Positions 26,651-36,496 of a stretch of DNA of 64,000 bases are shown in pieces (the first letter of the stretch is position 1; each line of letters begins with the position of its first letter). The translations under genes were made by a program, and so were the position numbers. The notes beneath the pieces are model-generated. The model was given only the letters and a program-made list of their open reading frames with translations. It was not told the origin of the DNA and searched no databases. The DNA is from Marinilabiliales bacterium. Its GTDB lineage: Bacteria; Bacteroidota; Bacteroidia; Bacteroidales; SZUA-534. The stretch is taken from contig DOTG01000041.1 of the NCBI GenBank assembly GCA_003512955.1, positions 1-64,000 of the forward strand, read 5' to 3'.

Positions 26651-28030
26651 ATGCTGTTCCAAAAAATTGAAAAAGATATGAAGCAAGATGATTTTATGGT
26701 CAAAACCTTGGGAAAAAATAATGTAAAATCGCCCCTGTTGCAAACTCCAAGAATTGACAGTCCCTCTTATAAATTTATATCCGAAGAAGATAGAATTCTG
26801 TACGACAATACGCTGGAAGGCTTTAAACACCATTTTGAATCGGGCGAAGAACCCATCTCGTTCGAAAAAGCCGGACCACACGGTAACTTGTTCTTTGAAC
26901 CTGCAAAAACCAAAGTGGGTATTGTTACCTGCGGGGGCTTATGCCCTGGGTTAAACAATGTAATCCGCAGTTTAGTCAATCAATTGAACTATAGGTACGG
27001 CATCAACCGGATTATCGGGTTTCAATATGGATATGAAGGATTGATTCCGAGCTACAACCACCCGGTTGTTGATTTAACTCCCCAGATGGTCGATGCCATC
27101 CACCTGACCGGGGGGACCATTTTAGGATCTTCGCGCGGGAATCAGGATGTGCCGCAGATGGTGGATACGCTTGAAATTATGAACATCAATATCCTTTTCA
27201 CCATTGGTGGCGATGGTACCTTGCGCGGGGCACATGCCATTCATGAAGAAATTGAACGCCGCAAACTGAGAATTGCAGTGGCTGGCATACCCAAAACCAT
27301 CGATAACGATATCAATCTGATTGAGAAGAGTTTTGGTTTTGAAACTGCCTTTACCATTGCCAACGATATTATCCGTTATGCTCACAATGAAGCGCAGGGG
27401 GCCTATAATGGAATCTCTCTGTTGAAATTGATGGGGCGCGATTCAGGATTTATTGCCGCCAATGCTGCCCTGGCGATACAGGAGGTGAACTTTGTGCTGA
27501 TTCCCGAAATGAAATTCGATTTGTATGGGCCGTACGGGTTCTTGAAAGCACTACGCAAAAGACTCGAAGAGCGGCATCATGCAGTAATTGTGGTGGCCGA
27601 GGGTGCCGGACAAAATTTCTTTGAAACCGAAGGCGTTGAAAAAGATGCCTCCGGGAACGTGAAAAACAAGGACATCGGTTTGTACCTGAAAGAAAAGATT
27701 GAGGAAGAGTTTAAAGCCAAAGAGTTCCCTTTTTCGTTAAAATACATTGACCCAAGTTACATTATCCGCAGTGCACCAGCCAATGCCAACGACAGCAAAT
27801 TTTGTAGTTTATTGGCACAAAACGCCGTACATGCAGCCATGGCCGGACGGACCGACTTTGTGGTTGGTAACTGGAACGACCAGTTTACCCTGTTGCCCAT
27901 TCCTTCGGCTGTTGCCCAAAGGAAAAAAATCAACATCCACGGGGAGCTTTGGTGGAACATTATGGAAGCCACCGGGCAGCCAAGCCGTATGGTCAATCCC
28001 GAGGGATTTGAGATCAGAAAATCGGAATAA
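26651..28030 (+). CDS. 6-phosphofructokinase, ATP-dependent type of the long clade
   Basis: 459 residues, longer than E. coli PfkA. It phosphorylates fructose 6-phosphate in glycolysis, in the cytoplasm. The site that separates ATP from pyrophosphate enzymes reads GGDGT (Gly189, ATP type), while the second position is Lys215 in PKTIDND (normally seen in PPi enzymes). The Gly/Lys pair is typical of plant-like and TP0108-like ATP enzymes. GGLCPGLNNVIR (near residue 95) and MGRDSGFIA are other active-site blocks. ATP use is therefore inferred, not certain. Confidence 0.92.
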   Translation: MLFQKIEKDMKQDDFMVKTLGKNNVKSPLLQTPRIDSPSYKFISEEDRILYDNTLEGFKHHFESGEEPISFEKAGPHGNLFFEPAKTKVGIVTCGGLCPGLNNVIRSLVNQLNYRYGINRIIGFQYGYEGLIPSYNHPVVDLTPQMVDAIHLTGGTILGSSRGNQDVPQMVDTLEIMNINILFTIGGDGTLRGAHAIHEEIERRKLRIAVAGIPKTIDNDINLIEKSFGFETAFTIANDIIRYAHNEAQGAYNGISLLKLMGRDSGFIAANAALAIQEVNFVLIPEMKFDLYGPYGFLKALRKRLEERHHAVIVVAEGAGQNFFETEGVEKDASGNVKNKDIGLYLKEKIEEEFKAKEFPFSLKYIDPSYIIRSAPANANDSKFCSLLAQNAVHAAMAGRTDFVVGNWNDQFTLLPIPSAVAQRKKINIHGELWWNIMEATGQPSRMVNPEGFEIRKSE

Positions 28031-28040
28031 TTTTTTTAAA

Positions 28041-28091
28041 TGTCAAAATAAAAACCCCGGGATATGAAGTTCCGGGGTTTTTATTTTGACA
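28041..28091. terminator. Bidirectional terminator between convergent pfk and GH5 genes
   Basis: TGTCAAAATAAAAACCCCGG (28041-28060) is inverted at 28072-28091, a perfect 20-base stem around an 11-base loop. The symmetric A and T runs serve both strands. Confidence 0.9.
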
Positions 28092-28104
28092 TAAAGTTTA
28101 ATGA

Positions 28105-30828
28105 TTATTCCTTTATAATCCGTTGAATCATCCGTTGTTGGGAATTAACAACCTCCACAAAATAGATCCCGGGAGCTAAAAAACCAACCTTAAAAGTTTG
28201 GCTCGTGTTTTCCATCCCTGAAGTCATCACCATTTGTCCCATCACATTCATAATAGATATATGGGCATCGGTGCGGATATTCTCGTTTAACTGGATTTGG
28301 AGATCGTTTTTTACCGGATTCGGAAATATGTTCAAACCTGTATTGGATTCCGGTTGCTCAATATCGGTATAAACGGTAGCCTCGAACCAGTTCAGGTTGA
28401 ACTCGCCCATGGTGATATAAAGCCGCAAGCGGTGCTCACCATTAGTTAAAGGGAGAACCATTGATTGAGTGTTCCATGTTTGCCATCCTCCGGTATTTGT
28501 AAAGGTAATGGTCCCAAGATCGGTAACCTGATTGCTATCGGCTAACTGGACGGTCAGCTTTCTATTGGTAGTGGTACATGCCACCCTAAAATTGAATTTA
28601 TAGTCACCGCTGGCGTTAACCAACACCAAATAATCCAGGTAATCGCCATTGGCTGCGTAACCGGTGTTTTGACCACCTCCGGTATCGGTACAATCTTCCA
28701 GGACCAGGCCATTGTTATAGTAAAAATTCTCTGCTTGAATCTTTCCCGGAATAAGTTGCCGTTTAGGTAAGGTATTGGTCACTAATTGACTGGTAAATGC
28801 GGCAAGCTGCTGTGAACCGCTCATTACGCTTGTTCCGGCATACGAAGCATAAGATGTTTTATTGAAATATATCTTTTTATCGAGGGTCAGTAACAAAATC
28901 CGTTTATCGGTTGACAGGGCTGCTGCTTCGGTAACACCTGCAATTTCGCTACCCACTTTAACGATAAATTCACTTGCTGAAATATTATCTGAAGTAATCT
29001 CTTTATTCAGGGTTAATGCTACCTGCCAGCCATTGTTGTAAGTTTGCGATGACAAATAAATAAAATCGGCATTGGCAATTTCGGTGGGATTGTAAAACTT
29101 GAAATAGTTCAGGTTGCATCCGGCTTTGTCAATAGCTAATTTTATTTTATGTTCCCCTTCGGGAAGGATAATATTTTCAAGGGTTTTTGTCTGCCAAACC
29201 GCCCAACCTCCTGTTCCCGATGTTTTTACCGGGCCGGTAACATCCACACCATCAACTTCCATGTGAATGGTACCTCCACTACTGCCTGAAGCATGGCGCA
29301 AATCGAATGTATAGGCAGCCTGAGCAGGAACCTGAACGGTGTACATTAACCATTCACCGGCAGCTGTCCAACCAACACTATATCCGTTATTGGCTAAAGC
29401 ATCGGTACATTTTTCAATATCCACACCGTCGTTCCGGTAGCTCCAGCCCTGATTCCAGTTTACATACGTACCGGTGCTTAGGTTGTAATTGGCTGTATCA
29501 GTATCAAAATAGGCCACATTGTTTCTTCCCAAATCATATTCCGCGGCAAAAATTGGTTCGCCCAGCAGGTGCGTTTTGTAAGGCAGCGTCTCCATAGAAC
29601 CTGGTTGACGCATCATGGCATCAATCACATCGCGATGAATGGTACAATTCTCCAGTTTGTGATTTAAAGCAAAAGTGAGTACGGCTTGAAAGGCTGCTTC
29701 AACCGTAGGTTTGGTAGTATTCCCTTTCCAATATTCAATCAATTGCAGGTAGTCGGTATTGGCTTCTGACTGTAAAATATTGTTTATCCCTGGCTTTTTA
29801 ATCGGCCACCACGACCAGCCAATGTGGTTTTTTTCAACCAGGGCAATCAATTCCGTAAACCACGTATTCGAGTTTTCACCCGATTCGCCCAACCAGATGG
29901 GGACATTGCGGCTGTTGCGCAGTTGTATCATCCAGTCAATAGAACCCTGGGTGTTGTAAGTCCAGTATTTATGGAAGCTCAACACGAGGTTATCGTCCCA
30001 TATAGCGGGCAATCCATTAAAGTCGTTGGCAAACCAGTTTCCTTCCACAATCACCATGTGGTTGGAGTCCACCTCACGGATGGCTGTAGTTATATCTTTA
30101 TACAGATTCCAGAGCGGAGCATAGTTCGATTCCGAAAAGGTCCAGTTGGGTTCGTTAATCAAATCGTAACCACCCACATAAGGCTCATCGGCACAACGTT
30201 CGGCAATTTTTTTCCACAAAGCTACCAGCTTTGCTTTGTTTAGATCACTTTCCCAAAGAGAAGGTTTTGCGGGATCATAGTCGGAGATGTTTGCATCTTT
30301 TCCTTGTCCACCGGGGGCTCCGTGCATATCTAGTATAACGTACATTTCATTGGCCGTACACCAGTTGATTAAAGAATCGAGCAACTCAAACCCTTTGTTG
30401 CGCCAGGTTATTTCGCCTGCCACGGGTTCATCTTCAATAGGCGGGGTAAACCAATAATAATGCAGGGCCGGGCGGATGCTGTTAAACCCCCAGGCTTTCA
30501 TGGAGTCAATATCCACTTTCCGCAGATGGTTATCGAGCCAGACGGTGTAAAAGCTGTCGGCAAGAGTTTCACCTATCACCGCTTCCAGTTTATTCCGGAA
30601 TTCGTGTTGCGTTCCGGCTACACTGGAGGTCTGCATCATGTATCCCTCCTGAATCATCCAGTTTCCGGTACCAATCCCGCGAAGGATCACTTCGTTGCCA
30701 TTCTTGTCGTAGATGTATTTTCCCTCGGTATGCAGAAAATCCTGTGCCGATGCCTGAAACAGGACAAAAAGCAACCCCAGGCTTGCCCAAATTTTGTAGC
30801 TCGTAAAATGTAATGGTTTCTTATTCAT
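28105..30828 (-). CDS. Secreted GH5 glycoside hydrolase with two CBM6 domains and T9SS tail
   Basis: 907 residues. Signal peptide to about residue 29 (ASAQ). A GH5 catalytic barrel covers about 30-380, with acid/base Glu226 in LINEPN and nucleophile Glu315 in WLGESGEN. Other GH5 marks are DMHGAPG and HKYW. A CBM6-like domain follows at about 430-590 (VGWTAAGEWLMYTV, GEHKIKLAID). An Ig-like linker precedes a second CBM6 at about 690-825 (IQAENFY, GYAANGDYLDYLV, GEHRLRLYI). The end (NIFPNPVKNDLQI...LAPGIYFVEVV) is a type A T9SS sorting domain. Probably a surface endo-glucanase or mannanase; substrate not certain. Confidence 0.93.
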   Translation of the reverse strand: MNKKPLHFTSYKIWASLGLLFVLFQASAQDFLHTEGKYIYDKNGNEVILRGIGTGNWMIQEGYMMQTSSVAGTQHEFRNKLEAVIGETLADSFYTVWLDNHLRKVDIDSMKAWGFNSIRPALHYYWFTPPIEDEPVAGEITWRNKGFELLDSLINWCTANEMYVILDMHGAPGGQGKDANISDYDPAKPSLWESDLNKAKLVALWKKIAERCADEPYVGGYDLINEPNWTFSESNYAPLWNLYKDITTAIREVDSNHMVIVEGNWFANDFNGLPAIWDDNLVLSFHKYWTYNTQGSIDWMIQLRNSRNVPIWLGESGENSNTWFTELIALVEKNHIGWSWWPIKKPGINNILQSEANTDYLQLIEYWKGNTTKPTVEAAFQAVLTFALNHKLENCTIHRDVIDAMMRQPGSMETLPYKTHLLGEPIFAAEYDLGRNNVAYFDTDTANYNLSTGTYVNWNQGWSYRNDGVDIEKCTDALANNGYSVGWTAAGEWLMYTVQVPAQAAYTFDLRHASGSSGGTIHMEVDGVDVTGPVKTSGTGGWAVWQTKTLENIILPEGEHKIKLAIDKAGCNLNYFKFYNPTEIANADFIYLSSQTYNNGWQVALTLNKEITSDNISASEFIVKVGSEIAGVTEAAALSTDKRILLLTLDKKIYFNKTSYASYAGTSVMSGSQQLAAFTSQLVTNTLPKRQLIPGKIQAENFYYNNGLVLEDCTDTGGGQNTGYAANGDYLDYLVLVNASGDYKFNFRVACTTTNRKLTVQLADSNQVTDLGTITFTNTGGWQTWNTQSMVLPLTNGEHRLRLYITMGEFNLNWFEATVYTDIEQPESNTGLNIFPNPVKNDLQIQLNENIRTDAHISIMNVMGQMVMTSGMENTSQTFKVGFLAPGIYFVEVVNSQQRMIQRIIKE

Positions 30829-31424
30829 TTTTAACTCATTTAAGATATAATCCGATATGTTTTTACCCTTTTTTGTGTGTGTCTAAAATAGGCTCAATCT
30901 TTTGGAAATAAAAGATCAAAAAACTCAGCATTACTACATCAAACCTGCCAAAATATTGAATCATTGCAACTTTTTGATTCATCAGTAATTCAATCTTTGG
31001 AAAATATCAACCATTAATTATCTTGTAATAACCCAGATTCCGCAAGTGAAATTTTTATGTTACCGGGGCTAAATTTAAAGGTGTTAACACAAAAAGGTAT
31101 GAACTGGGTTTTACGAGCCCGGCGGAGTCAATAAAAAATAGAAACAACTGTACTCGCACATGAAAGTTCTACGAAACCAACTGAGGACGAAGGACGATCT
31201 CAGCGAAGCTAATTAATTAACTAACTAACTAAGCATTGTTTCGTAAGATATTAATAACCAATAAAACGAAATAGTTAGCCGTGGCTAGGTTTCACTAAAC
31301 CAGATATTACTGAATTGATGTAAAATGCTCCTTTTTAATATAGCCGCCACTGCGGCTTGCTGATTGGAGGAATAACTTAAGAGGTTCTCTTGATAATTGG
31401 CACTGAAATCTTGATACCTTTTTG
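30829..31424. other. 596-base gene-free stretch between GH5 gene and tRNA-Thr
   Basis: No coding sequence is seen. Contents include TTCCGCAAGTGAAATTTTTA at 31033-31052, a match to the left part of the dispersed element at 15063; a short tandem ACTA/TTAA tract near 31210-31232; and a hairpin AGCCGC-CACT-GCGGCT at 31342-31357. The rest (about 31080-31310) is unlike its surroundings but I do not recognise it. It could be a remnant beside a tRNA. Confidence 0.5.
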
Positions 31425-31497
31425 AGCCTCTCATGGGACTCGAACCCACGACCTGCTCATTACGAATGAGCTGCTCTACCAGCTGAGCTAAAGAGGC
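31425..31497 (-). tRNA. tRNA-Thr (anticodon CGU)
   Basis: On the minus strand the 73 bases fold as a cloverleaf. The acceptor GCCTCTT pairs with GAGAGGC with one G-T. The D arm carries AGCTCAGCTGGTAGAGC. The anticodon stem GCTCA/TGAGC holds loop TTCGTAA with anticodon CGT, reading ACG. The T arm carries GTTCGAGTC. CCA is not encoded. Confidence 0.95.
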
Positions 31498-31684
31498 TTA
31501 TTACTGAACCTGATTTATTTGGTAGGGCTCCATATTCCTGAGAAAGCCCCTTCAAATTCCGCCGAAATTTAGGATATTTTCAGTGAATTGATCCTATGTT
31601 CTAAAAAAATGATGCTTTTTTTAGCCGAATTAAATTAATATTTCTATGTTTACCACCATCGGAAATCACCTAAAATGAACAACA

Positions 31685-32881
31685 ATGAACTACCTGTTAT
31701 TTGACGATGTCACTTGGGAACAGATGCTCCCGCTCACGTTTACAAGGCCGGTATCTGAAATAAGGTTGGGGATTCTCACCATTAAAGAGAAGTGGGAAAA
31801 ATACCTGCAAGCTACCTGCTCATATGTAACCAGAGATTATCTTCAGAAAAAATTCCTAAAAGAAATTGAAGACGATAACCTGTTAATCAATAGTTCGTTC
31901 ATTCCCACGGCTGAATTACTTTCCGAGATTGAAAACCTGGAGATGGGACAGGCGCTCACATGTGGAGAGGTCATTTGTGCTTTGCGCGTCAACCGGGAGC
32001 AGGCGGAAACATTCAACCCCCTTTCCGGGTTTAAGGGATCAATTATCTCGTCTATTTCCGATTGCATCAAAATTAACCATCCCTGGGATATTTTCCGTAT
32101 GAACGGCGACGGGATAGAACACGATTTTAAATTGATCACCAAAAGCCGCAAATCGCAGATGCTCAGTAAAACCAACAATGTGATTGGCGACCATGAGATA
32201 TTTATTGAACGGGGGGCTGTGGTTGAATATGCCACATTGAATGTTAAAAACGGCCCCATTTATATTGGCAAAGGAGCCGAAGTGATGGAAAATTCGGCTA
32301 TCCGAGGCCCTTTTACCCTTTGTGCTCACGCTACTGTAAAAATGGGTGCAAAAATTTATGGCCCAACCACCATTGGGCCTTACTCAAAAGTTGGGGGCGA
32401 ACTGAATAACGTGGTAATTTTCGGCTATTCGAACAAAGCACACGACGGTTTTTTAGGAAATTCCGTTATTGGTGAATGGTGTAACCTGGGTGCCGATACC
32501 AACAACTCGAACCTGAAAAATAATTATGCCCCGGTGAAACTTTGGAATTACCAAAGCGAACGGTTTATCGATACTGGTTTACAGTTCTGCGGTTTAATCA
32601 TGGGTGACCATTCCAAAACGGGCATTAATACCATGTTTAATACCGGAACCGTGGTGGGTGTGGGTGCCAATATTTTTGGCGATGGGTTTCCCCGGAATTT
32701 CATCCCCTCGTTTTCGTGGGGAGGTTCGCATGGGTTTGCCGAATGCCGTATAGACACGGCTTTTGAAATTGCCCTGCGCGTGATGGAACGCCGCGAAATA
32801 GCTTTCGACGAAGTGGAAAAGAAAATCATGAGCCAGGTTTTTGAGATGACAGCCAAGTATCGGGAATCGTATCATAAATAG
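31685..32881 (+). CDS. GlmU-like putative sugar nucleotidyltransferase/acyltransferase
   Basis: 398 residues. The N-terminal ~170 residues resemble a reduced nucleotidyltransferase-like domain (MNYLLFDDVTWEQMLPLTF, RPVSEIRLGILT). From about 180 a left-handed beta-helix of hexapeptide repeats follows (GPIYIGKGAEV, GPFTLCAHATVKMGAKIYGP, NLGADTNNSNLKNNY), as in GlmU. Bacteroidota carry this GlmU family protein of unsettled substrate; a role in UDP-sugar or cell-wall precursor synthesis is inferred. Lon follows on the same strand after about 190 bases. Confidence 0.85.
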   Translation: MNYLLFDDVTWEQMLPLTFTRPVSEIRLGILTIKEKWEKYLQATCSYVTRDYLQKKFLKEIEDDNLLINSSFIPTAELLSEIENLEMGQALTCGEVICALRVNREQAETFNPLSGFKGSIISSISDCIKINHPWDIFRMNGDGIEHDFKLITKSRKSQMLSKTNNVIGDHEIFIERGAVVEYATLNVKNGPIYIGKGAEVMENSAIRGPFTLCAHATVKMGAKIYGPTTIGPYSKVGGELNNVVIFGYSNKAHDGFLGNSVIGEWCNLGADTNNSNLKNNYAPVKLWNYQSERFIDTGLQFCGLIMGDHSKTGINTMFNTGTVVGVGANIFGDGFPRNFIPSFSWGGSHGFAECRIDTAFEIALRVMERREIAFDEVEKKIMSQVFEMTAKYRESYHK

Positions 32882-32938
32882 CAGCATCTTCGTTTCATAA
32901 TATGGATTAAGATTTCATACGATGATACGAAGATGCTA
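32882..32938. repeat. Inverted repeat between the GlmU-like gene and lon
   Basis: Perfect 11-base arms AGCATCTTCGT (32883-32893) and ACGAAGATGCT (32927-32937) enclose 33 bases. There is no following T run, so this is not a clear terminator. It may be a small mobile-element remnant or a leader hairpin for lon. Confidence 0.5.
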
Positions 32939-33072
32939 CGAATCAGGGAAGGTCAACGGTAAAAATCAATGTCCGTTTTAACACCTTTTCCTTTTGGCAT
33001 AACTATTGACTTTGCAGCATCTGACTTTTTTTTAACGTATTAGTGACATATTGTCGCATTTTGGAGGAATAT

Positions 33073-35550
33073 ATGGAATTCATGGAAGAATTTAATTTAG
33101 ATAAGATATTGGCTACAAACAGCGAGGGCAGTGATTCGGAGTTCTTTCCCATCATTTCCGACGAGGATCAGGAAAGCATCGATAAGTTCAAATTCCCGGA
33201 ACTTTTGCCCATCCTTCCTTTAAGGAACATGGTTTTATTTCCTGGTGTGGTGATTCCCATTACCGTAGGGCGCGACAAATCGCTTCGGGTAATCCGCGAA
33301 GCATTTAAAAACGATAAAACCATTGGAACGGTTGCCCAAATTGATCCTACAGTAGATGAACCCAAATCGGAAGATTTATACCGACAGGGAACCGTGGCTA
33401 CTATCCTGAAAATTCTTGAAATGCCCGATAATTCTACCACAGTAATTATTCAGGGGAAAAAACGGTTCAATGTTAAAGAATACCTTTCCGAAGAGCCCTA
33501 TTTTACAGCCTATGTAGCCGGAATTGACGAAAAGATGCCTTACGAAGAACAAAGCGAAGAATTTGAAGCACTGGTAGGTTCTATCAAAGATTTATCGATG
33601 AAAATCATCAAACTATCCCCTAACTTACCTTCGGAGGCGGTTTTTGCCATCAAAAATATCGACAATCCCTTTTTTCTCATCAATTTTATTTGCGCCAATA
33701 GCGAATTAAAAACAGTTGCTAAACAAAGCCTGTTGCAGGAAAACGAACTTTTTGAGCGGAGTATTAAATTGTTGGAATTGCTTTCGAAAGAGATTCAGAT
33801 GCTGGAACTGAAAGATGATATTCAACGAAAAGTAAAGTCGGATTTAGACAAACAGCAGCGTGAGTTCCTGTTAAATCAACAAATAAAAACCATTCAGAAT
33901 GAATTGGGCGGAAACCCGGTGGACAAAGAGATTGAGGATTTAAAGGTAAAGTCAAAAAACAAAAAATGGTCTGATGAAATTGCCAAGACCTTCGAAAAAG
34001 AGACTGATAAACTTCACCGCCTGAACCCGGCTACTGGTGAATATTCGGTTCAGTTGAATTACCTGCAAACCTTGCTCGATCTCCCCTGGAACGAGTACAG
34101 TGCCGACCGCTTCGATTTAAAACTGGCAACTGAGATTCTAGATCGGGATCATTTTGGACTGGAAAAGGTGAAGGAACGCATTTTGGAACATCTGGCAGTG
34201 TTGAAACTAAAAGGTGATTTAAAATCCCCCATCCTCTGTTTGTATGGACCTCCGGGAGTTGGGAAAACTTCACTAGGCAAATCGGTTGCTGAGGCTTTAG
34301 GACGCAAATACATCCGCATGTCGCTGGGCGGGTTACACGATGAGGCTGAAATCCGTGGGCACCGGAAAACCTATATTGGGGCCATGCCCGGAAGGATCAT
34401 CCAGAACATGAAAAAGGCAGGAACCTCAAATCCGGTATTTATTTTGGACGAAATTGATAAAGTAACTAAAAATATTCATGGCGATCCCGAATCGGCACTG
34501 CTCGAAGTATTGGATCCCGAACAAAACAGCACCTTCCATGATAACTTTTTAGAGGTGGATTTCGATCTTTCAAAAGTCATGTTTATTGCCACCGCAAATA
34601 CCTTAAGCACAATCAGCCCTCCTTTACGCGACCGTATGGAACTGATTGATGTGAGCGGTTACATTGTGGAAGAAAAGATGGAAATTGCCAAACGTCATTT
34701 GGTTCCTAAACAGTTGAAAAACCACGGTGTTGCTGAGGATGCAGTGAATTTTGCTACCGAAACATTAGAAAGAATTATTGAAAAATATACCCGTGAATCG
34801 GGTGTCAGGGAGCTAGATAAACGTATTGCTCAGGCGTCGCGCCGTATTGCCAAGCGCATTGCTTTTAATGAACCTTTGGAAAAAACCATCCTGCCCGAAC
34901 ATTTGGAAGATTTTCTGGGAAAACCCATCTATACCAAGGAAATGTACGATGGGAATGAATTTGCCGGAGTGGTTACCGGGCTTGCATGGACCGCAGTGGG
35001 TGGCGATATTCTTTACATTGAAACCAGTTTAAGCCAAGGAAAAGGTAAATTGACCATCACCGGGAATTTGGGCGATGTAATGAAGGAATCGGCAGTAATT
35101 GCCTATGAAATCATTAAATCGAGGGCCGCTTTGCTCGAAATAAAAACTGAAACTTTTGATAACTGGAATGTGCATGTACATGTCCCTGAAGGCGCCATCC
35201 CCAAAGATGGCCCTTCGGCAGGTATTACCATGGTTACTTCGTTGGCTTCGGCTTTTACACAGCGAAAGGTAAAAAAAGGAATTGCCATGACCGGCGAAAT
35301 CACCTTACGGGGTAAGGTTCTTCCGGTAGGGGGAATCCGTGAGAAAATTCTGGCAGCCAAACGGGCGAATATTGATGAGATTATACTTTCGGCTCAAAAC
35401 GAAAAAGACATTGCCGAGATAAAACCCGATTATGTCAAGGGGTTGAAATTCCATTATGTCGATACCATTGATCAGGTATTGGCATTGGCGTTGCTAAAAC
35501 AAAAAGTGTCACACCCGATGAATCTTGAACCTGAGACAAAATCAAACTAA
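33073..35550 (+). CDS. lon: ATP-dependent Lon protease
   Basis: 825 residues from the ATG at 33073, which has an exceptional strong Shine-Dalgarno GGAGG at 33063-33067; an upstream GTG at 33043 is less likely. LonA architecture: N-terminal substrate domain (LPILPLRNMVLFPGVVIPI), AAA+ domain with Walker A GPPGVGKT near residue 392 and Walker B VFILDEIDKV, and a C-terminal Ser-Lys protease domain. Catalytic Ser715 lies in KDGPSAGITM and Lys758 43 residues on, the spacing seen in E. coli Lon. It degrades misfolded and regulatory proteins in the cytoplasm. Confidence 0.97.
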   Translation: MEFMEEFNLDKILATNSEGSDSEFFPIISDEDQESIDKFKFPELLPILPLRNMVLFPGVVIPITVGRDKSLRVIREAFKNDKTIGTVAQIDPTVDEPKSEDLYRQGTVATILKILEMPDNSTTVIIQGKKRFNVKEYLSEEPYFTAYVAGIDEKMPYEEQSEEFEALVGSIKDLSMKIIKLSPNLPSEAVFAIKNIDNPFFLINFICANSELKTVAKQSLLQENELFERSIKLLELLSKEIQMLELKDDIQRKVKSDLDKQQREFLLNQQIKTIQNELGGNPVDKEIEDLKVKSKNKKWSDEIAKTFEKETDKLHRLNPATGEYSVQLNYLQTLLDLPWNEYSADRFDLKLATEILDRDHFGLEKVKERILEHLAVLKLKGDLKSPILCLYGPPGVGKTSLGKSVAEALGRKYIRMSLGGLHDEAEIRGHRKTYIGAMPGRIIQNMKKAGTSNPVFILDEIDKVTKNIHGDPESALLEVLDPEQNSTFHDNFLEVDFDLSKVMFIATANTLSTISPPLRDRMELIDVSGYIVEEKMEIAKRHLVPKQLKNHGVAEDAVNFATETLERIIEKYTRESGVRELDKRIAQASRRIAKRIAFNEPLEKTILPEHLEDFLGKPIYTKEMYDGNEFAGVVTGLAWTAVGGDILYIETSLSQGKGKLTITGNLGDVMKESAVIAYEIIKSRAALLEIKTETFDNWNVHVHVPEGAIPKDGPSAGITMVTSLASAFTQRKVKKGIAMTGEITLRGKVLPVGGIREKILAAKRANIDEIILSAQNEKDIAEIKPDYVKGLKFHYVDTIDQVLALALLKQKVSHPMNLEPETKSN

Positions 35551-35569
35551 GAAAGGTATCCCAATAAAT

Positions 35570-35611
35570 AAAGAACCCAGAGTAGTGTTTTTATTTTACT
35601 CTGGGTTCTTT
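35570..35611. terminator. Bidirectional terminator between lon and the peroxidase gene
   Basis: Arms AAAGAACCCAGAGTA (35570-35584) and TACTCTGGGTTCTTT (35597-35611) are perfect inverses, lying between two convergent genes. Confidence 0.85.
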
Positions 35612-35628
35612 GTATAATTTGCAATCAA

Positions 35629-36174
35629 TTATTTATTCCCGGTAATCCATTGAATGAGCTTTTTGGAATCGGGTTTTTCTTTAGGATTTAAGAAATCCAC
35701 CCATTTCCCCTCCTCATCAATCATGTACTTTTGGAAATTCCACGATACTTCGGAGTCTTTTACCCCGTTTTGCGATTTTTGGGTCAACCACTGGTAAATC
35801 GGATCCATATCATCACCCTTTACCGAAATTTTGTGCATCATCGGAAAAGTGACCCCATAATTTTTTGTACAGAAGTCCCGGATTTCTTCGTTTGTTCCAG
35901 GTTCCTGTTTCAAAAAATTGTTGGCCGGAAAACCGATAATCACAAAATTATTGCCACCATATTTTTTATACAGAGCCTCTAAATCTTTGTATTGAGGCGT
36001 TAACCCGCATTTTGAGGCAGTATTCACCACCAATACTTTTTTCCCTTTTAACGAGGCCAAATCGAAAGTTTCTCCTTCCAGGGTAGTGGTTTTAAAATCG
36101 TGAAAGGTCTTGGTTTGTCCCATGCCAACCATTACAAACAATGAGAACAGTAATAAAATAAGATAGTTTTTCAT
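35629..36174 (-). CDS. Exported glutathione peroxidase-like protein
   Basis: 181 residues from the ATG at 36174, which starts a signal peptide (MKNYLILLLFSLFVMVGMGQ); an ATG at 36207 would bury it. The GPx signature NTASKCGLTPQY places the peroxidatic Cys56. FPANNF replaces the usual FPCNQF, so the Gln of the catalytic set is Asn here, and the resolving-type Cys of that motif is absent. WNFQKYMID carries the conserved Trp-Asn. Most bacterial members use thioredoxin rather than glutathione. Likely a periplasmic hydroperoxide reductase. Confidence 0.92.
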   Translation of the reverse strand: MKNYLILLLFSLFVMVGMGQTKTFHDFKTTTLEGETFDLASLKGKKVLVVNTASKCGLTPQYKDLEALYKKYGGNNFVIIGFPANNFLKQEPGTNEEIRDFCTKNYGVTFPMMHKISVKGDDMDPIYQWLTQKSQNGVKDSEVSWNFQKYMIDEEGKWVDFLNPKEKPDSKKLIQWITGNK

Positions 36175-36426
36175 TTTTTTCGCGTTTAAAATATGCTCCC
36201 TAAACAAACAACTGGAAATTCAGTTCAACACAATCATTATTTAACAAACCTGATAAAATTGCATTTTGCACAAATTAAAAGAATATATAAAACCTATTTT
36301 TATCGGATTTTCGCCATATCTTAATTTATTATTGCAAATTAATTAGCAAAACAAATTCACATTCTAATGAATTTTAGTTTATGCCCCATTAAAAATGGGG
36401 GTAGTTTAATTTTATTTAATTTTTAA

Positions 36427-36458
36427 TTTGTTTTTACTTTCAATTCATTATATATTTG
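36427..36458 (+). promoter_or_regulatory. Bacteroidota-type promoter of amt
   Basis: TTTG (36427-36430), 20 bases, TATATTTG (36451-36458), matching the TTTG-N19-20-TAnnTTTG consensus. The amt ATG is 39 bases further on. Confidence 0.7.
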
Positions 36459-36496
36459 CCACTATTAATTACAATTTATCGCTAAACGGGTAATAA

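Noticed and set aside
31080..31240. Group II intron fragment, suggested by GTGCGAG on the minus strand
   Set aside because: No domain V signature or reverse transcriptase sequence is seen, and the 5' match is only a few bases.
33043..33072. Upstream GTG start for lon
   Set aside because: The strong GGAGG at 33063-33067 is correctly spaced for the ATG at 33073.
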